A DNA stretch of 64,000 nucleotides. Source: VXPQ01 sp965232485. GTDB taxonomy: Bacteria; Bacteroidota; Rhodothermia; Rhodothermales; VXPQ01. The stretch's first letter is position 1, and each line of letters starts with the position of its first letter. The notes under the pieces were generated by a model. That model was not told where the DNA came from. It searched no databases and saw nothing but the letters and a program-made list of their open reading frames with translations. Location: NCBI GenBank assembly GCA_965232485.1, contig OZ246975.1, positions 3,038,001 to 3,102,000 on the forward strand. Direction: 5' to 3'. This document shows, piece after piece, positions 37,209 through 46,844 of this stretch. The translations under genes and the position numbers were made by a program.

Positions 37209-40200
37209 GCCAGACAGGGCCGCCGGCAAGGACAAATTGCCCGACCGGGTGGACTTCAACGAGCATATCCGGCCTATCCTCTCGGATAATTGTTATTTGT
37301 GCCACGGCCCGGACGTCAGCACGCGGGAGGCGGACCTGCGGCTGGACCTCCGCGAACATGCCGTGGCCCGGCGGGAAGGCGGCGCCCGCGCCATTGCGCC
37401 GGGGAGTCCCCGCCGGAGTTTGCTGATGCAGCGCGTTACCGAGGCAGACCCCCGGGCGCGCATGCCTGCGCAGGAGACCAACAAGACGCTCGCGGCGCGC
37501 GAAATCGCTTTGCTCAAGCGATGGATCAAGCAAGGCGCCGAATATAAGCGACACTGGTCCTTTATTCCGCCCGGGAAAACCGATGCGCCGGAGGTTCCCG
37601 ACGGCTGGCCCGCTGCGAGCGCCATCGACCGTTTTATCGGCGCCCGGCTTGCGGACGCGGGACTGAAGCCTGCTCCGCTTGCTTCCAGGGAAGGGATCAT
37701 CCGTCGCCTGTCCTATGTGCTGACGGGGCTTCCTCCGTCGCCGGAGGAAGTGCGGGCGTTCGTCGCAGACGAATCCCCCGGGGCGTACGAAAGGCTGGTG
37801 GACCGCTTTCTGGCTTCTCCCCGTTTTGGGGAACGCTGGGCGCGTCACTGGATGGACCTTGTGCGTTACGCCGACGCAAAAGGGCACGAGTTCGACTACA
37901 CGATCGAGGGGAGCTGGCGCTATCGGGACTATCTTATCCGCGCCTTCAACGCCGACGCGCCGTACGACCGGTTTGTAAAAGAGCATCTTGCAGGCGACCT
38001 GCTGGAGACGCCTCGCAGGCGTCCCGAGGGGCAGTTCGACGAATCGGCGCTCGGGACGGCTTTTTACGCGCTGGGCGAAGGTACGCACAGCCCGGTAGAT
38101 CTGCGTCAGGACGAGGCTGATCGCATCGACAACATCATCGATGTGACGACCAAAACGTTTCAAGCGTTGACGGTTTCCTGCGCCCGCTGTCACGACCACA
38201 AGTTCGACCCCATACCAACCACCGATTATTACGCGCTCTACGGCATGTTCGAGAGCATGCGCTTTGCCCCTGTCTCCTTGATTAGCCCCAATCTGACGGC
38301 GCAGCTGGACTCGATCCGGCTCCTCAAAACGGAAATGCGCCGGCGTCTCGCCGACGGGTGGCTGGAAGAACTGGCGGAGACGCCGGTGCGCCCGGCGTCC
38401 CTGTTTTTTCCGGGGGAGGAAGACGCCGCAGGCCAGTCGTCCGGGTCGTTTTCCCAGGAGAAGGATTCCTCTTCGCTCCATGTTATCGGAGATTTTCGCC
38501 ATGGCGATTTCGACGGGTGGTTTACGCGCGAGCCGGCCTTTGGGCAGGGTCCGTTGACGGGCGCGCCGGTCTTTGATCGGCGGGCGATGGTTATCGACAG
38601 TCTGGTTTTCGGCGTGGCGTCGAGCCGGCGGTGGGCAAGAGGGGTTCCAGGCGCGCTCCGGTCGCCCACATTCACCATCGAACGCGACGCGATCGCCGTG
38701 CTGGCGGGGGGATTCAAATCGACCATCCGCATCGTCATCGACAATTTCCAGCTCATCCGGGACCCCATTTACGGGGGACTTGAGCAAAACGTTGAAGATT
38801 CGGGCCTGACGCTGCGCCATTTCGACGTGGGCATGTGGCGCGGTCGGAAGGCCTACGTGGAGTTGTTGGCGGGCAACTACGACAAAGGCCAGTACGTCAG
38901 CGAGCAGCATCAGCTTGTCAGGGACGCGTCTGCGTATATCGAAGCGGCCTGGGCCGTGGCGTACTCCGGGGCGTTGCCGGACATGGCTCTGGATTATTCC
39001 TTGCCCGGCGAGGCGTCTTCTGAGGCGGTCCGTCAGGTTGTCCATGCCTGGGCTTCCGGGCAGGCCGAACCCGCTCAGGTCGCGCTTCTCAATGCTTCCT
39101 TGCGGCAGGGCCTCCTGAACGCCTCCCTGCGTCCTGCGGCGCCGCTGATCGCGCAAATCGAGGCGTTGCAGGCCCGCCTCGACGCGCCGGCCCGCTTTGC
39201 AGGCGTGACGGAGGGCGACGCCGTGCGCAGCCCGGTTTTTGGCCGGGGAAATTACCAGACGCCGGTTGGCGACCCCGTTCCGCACCGCTTCCTGACGGCG
39301 CTGGACCCCGAAGGGACTCCGTTCGCTGCGACGGCGAGCGGGCGGCTGGAACTGGCGGAGGCGATTACGGATACGGAAAACCCCTTGACGGCTCGCGTGA
39401 TGGCGAATCGTCTGTGGCGCCACGTTTTCGGGCGCGGTCTTGTCGAAACGGTGGACAACTTCGGCGCACAGGGCAAGCCGCCAACGCATCCGGGCTTGCT
39501 GGATTACCTCGCGCTTCGCTTCGTCGAGCACGGCTGGTCGGTCAAGTCTATGATTCGGGAGATGGCGCTTTCGCACGCGTTTCGTCAATCGACGCAGGCG
39601 GATGCGCAAGCCGCCGAAGTCGATCCGGCTAACCTGCTCTGGAGCCGCTATCCCGTGCGCCGACTCGAAGCGGAGGCTATCCGCGACGCGATGCTGGCGG
39701 TTTCGGGGCGCCTCGATACGACGATGTACGGCGAGCCGATTCCCGTGCATTTGACAGAATTCATGGACGGGCGAGGCCGCCCGCAGGCGTCGGGTCCGCT
39801 TGACGGCGCGGGCCGCCGCAGCATCTATATCGCCATCCGGCGAAACTTTATCTCGCCCATGATGCTTGCCTTCGATATGCCCATACCTTTTTCTACGTTC
39901 GGGAATCGCAATGTCAGCAATGTGCCGGCCCAGTCGTTGATTATGCTCAACGATTCGCTGACGATTCAACAGGCCGCGGTTTGGGCCAACAACCTTGCGG
40001 AACTGAAACACCTTGACGCGCGCGAAAAAATAGACCATATTTATCTGACGGCGCTGGCCCGCTTTCCCACCGAAGAAGAGCGTGCGAGCGCGATAGCGTT
40101 TATCCGCCGACAGGCCCTCGGCTACGGACTTCCGGAGGAGCAGGTCTTCGAGGATGCAAGGCCGTGGGTTGCTTATTGTCATGTGGTTCTGAACCTCAAG

Positions 40201-40224
40201 GAATTTATCTATCTGGCGTCATGA
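37105..40224 (+). CDS. PSCyt1/DUF1549/DUF1553 lipoprotein (planctomycete-type), copy 1
   Basis: The protein is 1039 aa. A lipoprotein signal (LLPGVALLAGFFCLAGC) is followed by a planctomycete-cytochrome-C-like segment with ILSDNCYLCHGPD (CxxCH, a possible haem site). DUF1549 (about 175-390) contains RHWMDLVRYADAKGHEFDY and CARCHDHKFDPIPTTDYYAL, a second CxxCH. A less conserved middle follows. DUF1553 (about 740-1000) has NPLTARVMANRLWRHVFGRG, NFGAQGKPPTHPGLLDYLA and MLNDSLTIQQAAVWA. The family is frequent in marine planctomycetes and has no settled biochemical role; redox or polysaccharide-related functions are proposed from context. Its stop overlaps the start of the next gene (ATGA). Confidence 0.9.
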   Translation: MENIRGPAPPLSVFLRILLPGVALLAGFFCLAGCEPDRAAGKDKLPDRVDFNEHIRPILSDNCYLCHGPDVSTREADLRLDLREHAVARREGGARAIAPGSPRRSLLMQRVTEADPRARMPAQETNKTLAAREIALLKRWIKQGAEYKRHWSFIPPGKTDAPEVPDGWPAASAIDRFIGARLADAGLKPAPLASREGIIRRLSYVLTGLPPSPEEVRAFVADESPGAYERLVDRFLASPRFGERWARHWMDLVRYADAKGHEFDYTIEGSWRYRDYLIRAFNADAPYDRFVKEHLAGDLLETPRRRPEGQFDESALGTAFYALGEGTHSPVDLRQDEADRIDNIIDVTTKTFQALTVSCARCHDHKFDPIPTTDYYALYGMFESMRFAPVSLISPNLTAQLDSIRLLKTEMRRRLADGWLEELAETPVRPASLFFPGEEDAAGQSSGSFSQEKDSSSLHVIGDFRHGDFDGWFTREPAFGQGPLTGAPVFDRRAMVIDSLVFGVASSRRWARGVPGALRSPTFTIERDAIAVLAGGFKSTIRIVIDNFQLIRDPIYGGLEQNVEDSGLTLRHFDVGMWRGRKAYVELLAGNYDKGQYVSEQHQLVRDASAYIEAAWAVAYSGALPDMALDYSLPGEASSEAVRQVVHAWASGQAEPAQVALLNASLRQGLLNASLRPAAPLIAQIEALQARLDAPARFAGVTEGDAVRSPVFGRGNYQTPVGDPVPHRFLTALDPEGTPFAATASGRLELAEAITDTENPLTARVMANRLWRHVFGRGLVETVDNFGAQGKPPTHPGLLDYLALRFVEHGWSVKSMIREMALSHAFRQSTQADAQAAEVDPANLLWSRYPVRRLEAEAIRDAMLAVSGRLDTTMYGEPIPVHLTEFMDGRGRPQASGPLDGAGRRSIYIAIRRNFISPMMLAFDMPIPFSTFGNRNVSNVPAQSLIMLNDSLTIQQAAVWANNLAELKHLDAREKIDHIYLTALARFPTEEERASAIAFIRRQALGYGLPEEQVFEDARPWVAYCHVVLNLKEFIYLAS

Positions 40225-41672
40225 GCAAGCCGCACGCCGTTTGTTGCCCAATGACCCGGCGCGAGATGTTGACCCTGTGCCGCAACGGCTTTGGATCGGT
40301 TGCGCTTATGGGGTTGATGGGCGCTTCCGCATTCGGCCGGACGCTGGCCAGCGAGCGGCGGGCGCCCGGCGCCAATCCGTTCGCGCCGAAGACCCCGCAT
40401 TATGTCCCCAGGGCGCGGCGCGTGATTTTCCTTTACATGGACGGCGGCGTTTCCCAGGTGGACAGCTTCGACCCCAAGCCGCGTCTGGCCCGCGAACACG
40501 GCCAGAATCCACGCGACAAGTTCAAGGTTGACGCCACGCAGTTCAATGACGTAGGCGCGATCCTGCAAAGCCCCTGGGGATTCAAGCGCTATGGCGAGTG
40601 CGGCCTTCCTGTCAGCGATCTCTTTCCGCACATCGGAAGTTGCGCCGACGATCTGGCGGTGATCCGTTCGATGGTGGCTGAGTTTCCGGAGCATACGAAC
40701 GCCAACTTCTTTCTGCATACCGGCGTCGGCCTTCAGGGTCGCCCGTCCATGGGGGCCTGGGTTACCTATGGACTCGGCAGCGAAAACCGGAACTTGCCCG
40801 GTTACGTCGTGCTGGACGGCGGGCTGATTCCGCCGGGCGGCCTGGATAATTTCAACAGCGGTTTTTTGCCGGCCTCGTATCAGGGATCGATTTTCAAGGC
40901 CGGCGACGTTCCGCTCGCCAACATCGTTCCTCTCGAAGCCACGTCGGAGTTGCAGCGCCAAAAACTGAAACTGATGAGCGAGACCGACGAGCGGCTCCTT
41001 GGGCGCATCGGACACGCCGATGAAGTCGAATCGGCGATCAGCAACTACGAGCTGGCCTTCCGCATGCAGGCTTCGGTGCCCGAACTTACGGACCTTTCCG
41101 GCGAGACTCGGGCTACGAAGAGACGCTACGGGATGGAATCCGACGATCCGCATACGCGAAGCTACGGCGCGCAGTGTCTGTTGGCCCGGCGTCTCGTTGA
41201 GCGGGGGGTGCGGTTTATCGAATTGACGTGCCCGCGGTGCGAGTCCGACCGATGGGATCAGCATAGCAATTTGAAGGACGGACACGAACGGAATGCGCAT
41301 GCAGTAGATCAACCCATCGCGGGGCTCCTGAAGGATTTGAAGGCGCGCGGTTTGCTGGAGGAGACGCTTGTGGTCTGGGCGGGCGAATTCGGACGGACCC
41401 CGTTTGCGCAGGGCGCGAACGGGCGAGATCACAATCCGTCGGCGTTCAGCATCTGGATGGCGGGAGGCGGCGTCAAGGGGGGCGTGGTCTACGGAAGCAC
41501 GGACGAGTATGGGTATCGCGTCGTGGACAAGCCGACCACGATTCACGATCTGCATGCGACGATGTTGCGCCTGTTGGGCATGGACCATGAGCGGCTTACG
41601 CACCGTTTCAGCGGTCGCGACGTCCGCCTGACCGACGTGCATGGCCATGTGATTGACGCGGCGCTGGCGTGA
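40221..41672 (+). CDS. DUF1501 family Tat-exported protein, copy 1
   Basis: The protein is 483 aa from ATG 40221, overlapping the upstream stop. The N-terminus has a twin-arginine signal (MTRREMLTLCRNGFGSVALM). The body belongs to DUF1501, related to the alkaline-phosphatase/sulfatase fold: RRVIFLYMDGGVSQVDSFDP, FPEHTNANFFLHTGVGLQGR, GAQCLLARRLVERGVRFIEL, WDQHSNLKDGH, VVWAGEFGRTPF, GRDHNPSAFSIWMAGGGVKG and HDLHATMLRLLGMDHERLTH. DUF1501 proteins almost always sit next to DUF1549/DUF1553 partners, as here. The activity is not established. Confidence 0.9.
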   Translation: MSKPHAVCCPMTRREMLTLCRNGFGSVALMGLMGASAFGRTLASERRAPGANPFAPKTPHYVPRARRVIFLYMDGGVSQVDSFDPKPRLAREHGQNPRDKFKVDATQFNDVGAILQSPWGFKRYGECGLPVSDLFPHIGSCADDLAVIRSMVAEFPEHTNANFFLHTGVGLQGRPSMGAWVTYGLGSENRNLPGYVVLDGGLIPPGGLDNFNSGFLPASYQGSIFKAGDVPLANIVPLEATSELQRQKLKLMSETDERLLGRIGHADEVESAISNYELAFRMQASVPELTDLSGETRATKRRYGMESDDPHTRSYGAQCLLARRLVERGVRFIELTCPRCESDRWDQHSNLKDGHERNAHAVDQPIAGLLKDLKARGLLEETLVVWAGEFGRTPFAQGANGRDHNPSAFSIWMAGGGVKGGVVYGSTDEYGYRVVDKPTTIHDLHATMLRLLGMDHERLTHRFSGRDVRLTDVHGHVIDAALA

Positions 41673-41687
41673 GGGATTGGAGCGCGC

Positions 41688-41846
41688 TTTCATGGAAGGT
41701 TCGCATTCCTTATTTTTTCGGAAGAATTATCCATGCATGCAAGATGGAAAATACGCGAGGCTCCGCGCCGCCATTATCTGTGTTTCTTCGGGTTCTGCTT
41801 CCCGGGGTCGCCCTGCTTGCAGGTTTTTTATGCCTGACGGGGTGCG
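41688..41846 (+). repeat. Duplicated leader region, copy 2
   Basis: This is the second copy of the about 160-bp leader described at 37048-37208. It covers the upstream region and signal peptide codons of the gene at 41744. Confidence 0.8.
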
Positions 41847-44800
41847 CGCCCGAAACGCCTGACTCAATAGCCGCCGGCGAGGACAAACTCCCGGAGCGGG
41901 TGGACTTCAATTTCCATGTGAAGCCCATCTTGTCCGACCGGTGCTTTCCGTGCCACGGCCCGGACGACAACGCCCGCGCGACGGAGTTCAGGCTCGATAC
42001 CGAGGAAGGCGCTTTCATGCGCCTCAGCGAAAGCCGCCGCAAGTTCGCGCTCGTGCCCGGCAGCCTGAAAAAGAGCGAGATTTTTCATCGCCTGACCTCT
42101 GACGATCCGGACTACAAGATGCCCCCGGCGGAGTCCAACCTGCATGTCGCGCCGGAAGAAGCCGCCATGATTCTGAAATGGATCGAACAAGGCGCAGAAT
42201 ACAAACCGCACTGGGCGTTCATTCCGCCCGCGAAGCCGGAACTTCCCGAAACCGGCGATCCGTCCTGGCCCCGCAACGGCGTGGATCATTTTATTCTCGA
42301 CCGGCTGGAGCGGGAGGGCTTGCGTCCCTCGGCGGAGGCGGCGAAGGAGACCCTGATTCGCCGGGTTACGTTCGATCTTACGGGGTTGCCCCCGACGCTT
42401 GAAGAAATCGATGCGTTCCTGGCCGACACGGGCGAGGACGCCTACGAAAAGGCGGTGGACCGGCTGCTGGCCTCGTCCGCCTACGGCGAACGCATGGCTA
42501 CGGAGTGGCTGGACGTGGCTCGGTACGCCGACAGCCACGGGTATCAGGACGACGGCTTGCGCAACATGTGGCCCTGGCGGGACTGGGTCATCAAGGCCTT
42601 CAACGAGAATCTGCCGTTCGACGAATTCGCGACCTGGCAACTCGCCGGCGATTTGTATCCGGACCCGACGATCGAGCAGCGCCTCGCCACCGGTTTTAAC
42701 CGGAACCATTTGCAGAGTCAGGAGGGCGGCATTGTGCTGGAAGAGTATCGCGTCGAATATGTGGCCGACCGCGCGAACACCTTCGGAACGGCGTTTCTGG
42801 GGCTGACCATGGAATGCGCCCGTTGCCACGATCACAAATTCGATCCGGTGAGCCAGCGGGAGTATTTCCAGCTTTTCGACTTTTTCAACAGCGTCAACGA
42901 ATCCGGCTCCTCTCCGTACTCCGGCGTGGCGAGCCCTACCGTGATCCTGGAGGACGATGCGGCGCGGGAAGAATTGGCTCCGCTGCGCGCGCAGATTGCG
43001 GCCTACGAGAAAAAAACGGCCATCGACCATCCGGATTTCGACGAAGGATTCGAACGCTGGCTGGCCGGGTTCGAGGCCGGTTCGGAAGAGGTTGCGCCGC
43101 AGGGCCTTGTCGGACATTACCCTCTTGACGGGTTCGACAAGGGCGAAAACGACAACGGGGACGAGATGCATTATCTCGAAAACCGGGTTGATCCGGACGC
43201 GCCGGGCTTTTTCTCCGGGGACATAGACAAACTTCCCGTCGCGGAGCCGGGCCGTTTTGATTCGTCGCTCGCGCTGCAAGGCGACGGCTTTCTCGACATG
43301 GGCGCGAACCGCTACTATTTCGAGCGCAACGAGCCGTTCAGCGTCAGTCTGTGGTTCAGAGTGATCGGGGAGGACGCGGCCGGGCCGCTTTTCACCCGGA
43401 CCGCCGGGCTGTTCACCGGGCGCCAGGGCTATCTATGCGTGCTGGAGGAGGACGGCGCGATTTCCGCCAGCCTTAACCATGTTTACCCGGACAACGCCAT
43501 CCGGATTCAGTCGCTTGACCCGGTTCCTGCGGGCAAGTGGAGCCATATTGCGATGACGTACGACGGGTCCAGCCGCGCGGAAGGGCTGGCGCTGTACCTC
43601 AATGGCGAGCGCATGGCCGCGGAGGTCAAGGTGGACAACCTGAAGCAAAGCATGCAGTTTCCCATCGACCCCACGACAGGCGAGCCGCTGGAGCCGTCCG
43701 CATCGGGCAATTTGCGCATCGGGTTTTTCGGGGGCAATGCGCCCCGGCTCGACAGCGTCGCCGTGGATGAATTTCGCATCTACGACCGTCGCCTGACGGC
43801 CCTGGAGGCGGCTGCCGCGTACGACTCCGCGACCAGGCCCGACTGGCCTGCAGACGCCCGCCGCGCCGCCTTGCGCGATTATTACGTCACGACCGTCTCG
43901 CCGCAGTATGCGCGGGATTTCGCCGCGCTCACCGAGGCGCGGGGGAAGGAGAACGAAATCATGTCGGGCTTGCCTGAAGTGATGGCGATGCGGGATATGC
44001 CCGAACCGCGTCCCACGTACATTCTGGATCGCGGGCAGTACGACGCCCCGACGCAGCGCGTGGAGCGCGCCACGCCCGCCGCGGTCCTGCCGTTTCCGGA
44101 AGATCTTCCCCGCAACCGCATGGGCCTTGCCCGATGGCTGACCGATCCGGGCCATCCCCTGTTTGCCCGCGTGACAGTGAACCGGTACTGGCAGATGTAT
44201 TTCGGAAACGGACTGGTCTCCACGCCCGACGATTTCGGCAGTCAGGGCGCGTTGCCTACGCATCCGGAACTGCTCGACTGGCTCGCCGCCGCGTTCGTGG
44301 ATATGGATTGGGACGTCAAGGCTCTGCAAAAACTGATCGTGACCTCCGCAACGTACCGGCAAAGCTCCGTAGCCGGTCCGGACCTGCTCGAAAAAGACCC
44401 GGACAATACCTTGCTGGCGCGCGGACCCAGCTACCGAATGCCCGCCGAGATGATACGGGATCATGCGTTGGCCGCCAGCGGCTTGCTCGTGGCCGAAATC
44501 GGCGGGCCTCCCGTCAGACCCTACCAGCCGGCGGGCCTGTGGAAAGAACTGGCTACCCGCAATGCGACGGAATACAAGGAGGACGAGGGAGACAATCTCT
44601 ATCGCCGGAGCATGTACACGATCTGGAAACGCACCACGCCGCCGCCGTCCATGATAAACTTCGACGCCTCGGAGCGCAACATTTGCACTGTCCGACGGCA
44701 AAGCACGAGTACGCCTTTGCAGGCGCTGGTGCTGCTGAACGATCCCCAGTACGTCGAGGCCAGCCGCCTCCTCGCGGAACGTTTGCTGCGGGAAGAGGAG

Positions 44801-45058
44801 GGGGGCGTCCGCGCGCAAATCGAGATGGGCTATCGCCTGCTCACCAGCCGCCTGCCCGACGACGAAGAGGCGGCGCTGCTTGCCGGGCTGTACGAAGAGG
44901 GACTGAACGCTTTTGAAGCCGACCGCAGGAGCGCGCTCGATCTTTTGAGCGTCGGCGAGTATCCCCGCGACGAACGCTTCGATCCGGCGCAATTGGCCGC
45001 CCTGACGGTGGTCGCCAACGCCATGATGAATTTCGACGAGGCCGTAATCAAACGCTGA
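41744..45058 (+). CDS. PSCyt1/DUF1549/LamG/DUF1553 lipoprotein, copy 2
   Basis: The protein is 1104 aa from ATG 41744; this start matches the paralogue's (MENTRGSAPPLSVFLRVLLP). It has a lipoprotein signal to GFLCLTGC, the cytochrome-like ILSDRCFPCHGPDDN (CxxCH), DUF1549 with ATEWLDVARYADSHGYQDDG and CARCHDHKFDPVSQREYFQL, and DUF1553 with GHPLFARVTVNRYWQMYFGN and STPLQALVLLNDPQYVEASR. Unlike copy 1, a LamG/concanavalin-like domain (about 470-700) is placed between them: LVGHYPLDGF, FSVSLWFRV, GKWSHIAMTYDGSS and VDEFRIYDRRLTALEA. This suggests carbohydrate or ligand binding at the cell surface. It pairs with the DUF1501 gene 37 bp downstream. Confidence 0.9.
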   Translation: MENTRGSAPPLSVFLRVLLPGVALLAGFLCLTGCAPETPDSIAAGEDKLPERVDFNFHVKPILSDRCFPCHGPDDNARATEFRLDTEEGAFMRLSESRRKFALVPGSLKKSEIFHRLTSDDPDYKMPPAESNLHVAPEEAAMILKWIEQGAEYKPHWAFIPPAKPELPETGDPSWPRNGVDHFILDRLEREGLRPSAEAAKETLIRRVTFDLTGLPPTLEEIDAFLADTGEDAYEKAVDRLLASSAYGERMATEWLDVARYADSHGYQDDGLRNMWPWRDWVIKAFNENLPFDEFATWQLAGDLYPDPTIEQRLATGFNRNHLQSQEGGIVLEEYRVEYVADRANTFGTAFLGLTMECARCHDHKFDPVSQREYFQLFDFFNSVNESGSSPYSGVASPTVILEDDAAREELAPLRAQIAAYEKKTAIDHPDFDEGFERWLAGFEAGSEEVAPQGLVGHYPLDGFDKGENDNGDEMHYLENRVDPDAPGFFSGDIDKLPVAEPGRFDSSLALQGDGFLDMGANRYYFERNEPFSVSLWFRVIGEDAAGPLFTRTAGLFTGRQGYLCVLEEDGAISASLNHVYPDNAIRIQSLDPVPAGKWSHIAMTYDGSSRAEGLALYLNGERMAAEVKVDNLKQSMQFPIDPTTGEPLEPSASGNLRIGFFGGNAPRLDSVAVDEFRIYDRRLTALEAAAAYDSATRPDWPADARRAALRDYYVTTVSPQYARDFAALTEARGKENEIMSGLPEVMAMRDMPEPRPTYILDRGQYDAPTQRVERATPAAVLPFPEDLPRNRMGLARWLTDPGHPLFARVTVNRYWQMYFGNGLVSTPDDFGSQGALPTHPELLDWLAAAFVDMDWDVKALQKLIVTSATYRQSSVAGPDLLEKDPDNTLLARGPSYRMPAEMIRDHALAASGLLVAEIGGPPVRPYQPAGLWKELATRNATEYKEDEGDNLYRRSMYTIWKRTTPPPSMINFDASERNICTVRRQSTSTPLQALVLLNDPQYVEASRLLAERLLREEEGGVRAQIEMGYRLLTSRLPDDEEAALLAGLYEEGLNAFEADRRSALDLLSVGEYPRDERFDPAQLAALTVVANAMMNFDEAVIKR

Positions 45059-45095
45059 CGGTTTATCCCCGCGGCCGCATCCATCTCCTGACGCC

Positions 45096-46553
45096 ATGAA
45101 TGAACTTTGCGACCTGAAATACAACTGCACGCGACGGCATTTTTTGTCCCGTTCGAGCCTGGGCGTCGGTTCGGCCGCCCTGGCGAGCCTCTTGAATCCC
45201 TGGTCCGCCATGGCGCGTCCCGATGGGGATGACTTCATGGGCGGCATTTTGTCCAAACCCCACTTCGCGCCGAAGATCCGGCGGGTTATTTATCTCTTTC
45301 AGAGCGGCGGCCCTTCCCATCTGGACCTGTTCGACTACAAGCCGACGCTGGCCCGGATGAATGGCGAGCAGCTTCCGGAGTCGGTGCGCAAGGGGCAGCG
45401 CCTTACGGGCATGACGGCCCATCAAAAATCTTTCCCGCTCGCAGGCTCCCGGTTCCGTTTTGCTACCCATGGCCAGAGCGGTCGCATGCTCAGCGAATTG
45501 TTGCCGTACACCGCACAGATCGTGGACGAACTCTGTTTCATCAATTCGATGTATACGGAGGCGATCAATCACGATCCCGCCATCACCTTTTTTCAGACGG
45601 GATCCCAGCAGACAGGCCGCCCGTCCATCGGTTCCTGGCTGAGCTACGGCCTCGGGTCCGAAAACGAAAACCTGCCTACGTTCTGCGTGCTGCTTTCGCG
45701 GAGCAACGATTTCGACCAGCCCTTGTATTCCCGTCTCTGGGGCAATGGTTTTCTGCCCTCGCTGCACCAGGGCGTGCAATTCCGATCAGGCAAGGACCCG
45801 GTGTTGTACCTGAACAATCCGCCGGGCGTCAAGCAAACCACCCGGCGGCGCATGCTGGACTATCTGCGCGAATTGCACCAGCGCCAGCACGAACGCGTGA
45901 TGGACCCGGAAATCAATTCGCGCATCGCCCAATACGAAATGGCCTACCGGATGCAGACGTCGGTGCCCGCCACGATGGACATTTCCGAGGAACCTGACTA
46001 TGTGTTCGACTTGTACGGCGAAGCGGCCCGCATTCCGGGCACCTTTGCGGCGAATTGCCTGCTGGCGCGCCGCCTGGCCGAGCGCGACGTACGCTTCATC
46101 CAGCTTTATCACCAGGGATGGGATCAGCACGCCAACCTTCCCCGGGAAATCAGCGTGCTGGCCAAGGACACGGACCAGCCCTCGGCGGCCCTCGTGATGG
46201 ACCTCAAGCAACGCGGCATGCTCGACGACACCCTCATCGTCTGGGGCGGCGAGTTCGGGCGCACCAATTATTCCCAGGGCAAACTCACGGAGGACAATTA
46301 CGGCCGGGATCACCATCCGCGGTGCTTTACCATCTGGATGGCCGGAGGCGGGATCAAAAAGGGGTTTTCATTCGGCCAGACGGACGAGTTCGGGTACAAC
46401 ATCGCGCGCGATCCGGTGCATGTGCACGATTTTCAGGCGACCCTGCTGCATCTCCTCGGCATAGACCACGAACGGTTTACGTTCCGGCATCAGGGGCGGC
46501 GGTATCGCCTGACGGATGTGCACGGCCATGTAGTCCGGGCTATCTTGACGTGA
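45096..46553 (+). CDS. DUF1501 family Tat-exported protein, copy 2
   Basis: The protein is 485 aa. A twin-arginine-type signal is present (CTRRHFLSRSSLGVGSAALA). It shows the same fold landmarks as copy 1: RRVIYLFQSGGPSHLDLFDY, NHDPAITFFQTGSQQTGRPS, GTFAANCLLARRLAERDVRF, YHQGWDQHANLPREI, IVWGGEFGRTNYSQG, GRDHHPRCFTIWMAGGGIKK and HDFQATLLHLLGIDHERFTF. Copies 1 and 2 are clearly diverged in sequence, so the pair duplication is old apart from the leader. It is followed 81 bp later by palindrome array 2. Confidence 0.9.
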   Translation: MNELCDLKYNCTRRHFLSRSSLGVGSAALASLLNPWSAMARPDGDDFMGGILSKPHFAPKIRRVIYLFQSGGPSHLDLFDYKPTLARMNGEQLPESVRKGQRLTGMTAHQKSFPLAGSRFRFATHGQSGRMLSELLPYTAQIVDELCFINSMYTEAINHDPAITFFQTGSQQTGRPSIGSWLSYGLGSENENLPTFCVLLSRSNDFDQPLYSRLWGNGFLPSLHQGVQFRSGKDPVLYLNNPPGVKQTTRRRMLDYLRELHQRQHERVMDPEINSRIAQYEMAYRMQTSVPATMDISEEPDYVFDLYGEAARIPGTFAANCLLARRLAERDVRFIQLYHQGWDQHANLPREISVLAKDTDQPSAALVMDLKQRGMLDDTLIVWGGEFGRTNYSQGKLTEDNYGRDHHPRCFTIWMAGGGIKKGFSFGQTDEFGYNIARDPVHVHDFQATLLHLLGIDHERFTFRHQGRRYRLTDVHGHVVRAILT

Positions 46554-46634
46554 TTGGGCGGGGGATTGGACGCCTCCCTGCCTAGCGCGCAATTCCGCCG
46601 TTTCGCACGGAAATTGCGAGGTTTTCCCCCTGAT

Positions 46635-46806
46635 TATGCAAAAAACGCATAGATGACGCATGCATTATGCATAAAATGCATAGATCATACATGTGTTATG
46701 CATAAAATGCATAGATCATACATTTGTTATGCGAAAAATGCATAATTCGTACGCTATCTATGCAAAATATGCATAAACAGGACATGTTCTATGCGAAAAA
46801 CGCATA
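46635..46806. repeat. Palindrome array 2: six 17-bp units at exact 31-bp period
   Basis: Units start at 46635, 46666, 46697, 46728, 46759 and 46790, each 17 bp of the form TATGC-N7-GCATA (for example TATGCATAAAATGCATA, TATGCGAAAAACGCATA). All five spacers are exactly 14 bp; two are near-identical (gatcatacatgtgt, gatcatacatttgt). The array lies between the second DUF1501 gene and the thiolase gene and resembles array 1 at 36777. Both arrays are followed closely by 'atgcagg'. Confidence 0.9.
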
Positions 46807-46844
46807 GGTCGTATGCAGGCATTCCAAGCGTTTCATGAGGAACC

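Noticed and set aside
37135..40182. 1015-codon minus-strand frame
   Set aside because: It lies opposite the DUF1549/DUF1553 gene, which has a signal peptide and conserved motifs; the reverse frame has none.
36777..46806. The palindrome arrays as CRISPR arrays
   Set aside because: Repeats are 17 bp and variable, spacers only 14 bp and alike, and no cas gene is near.
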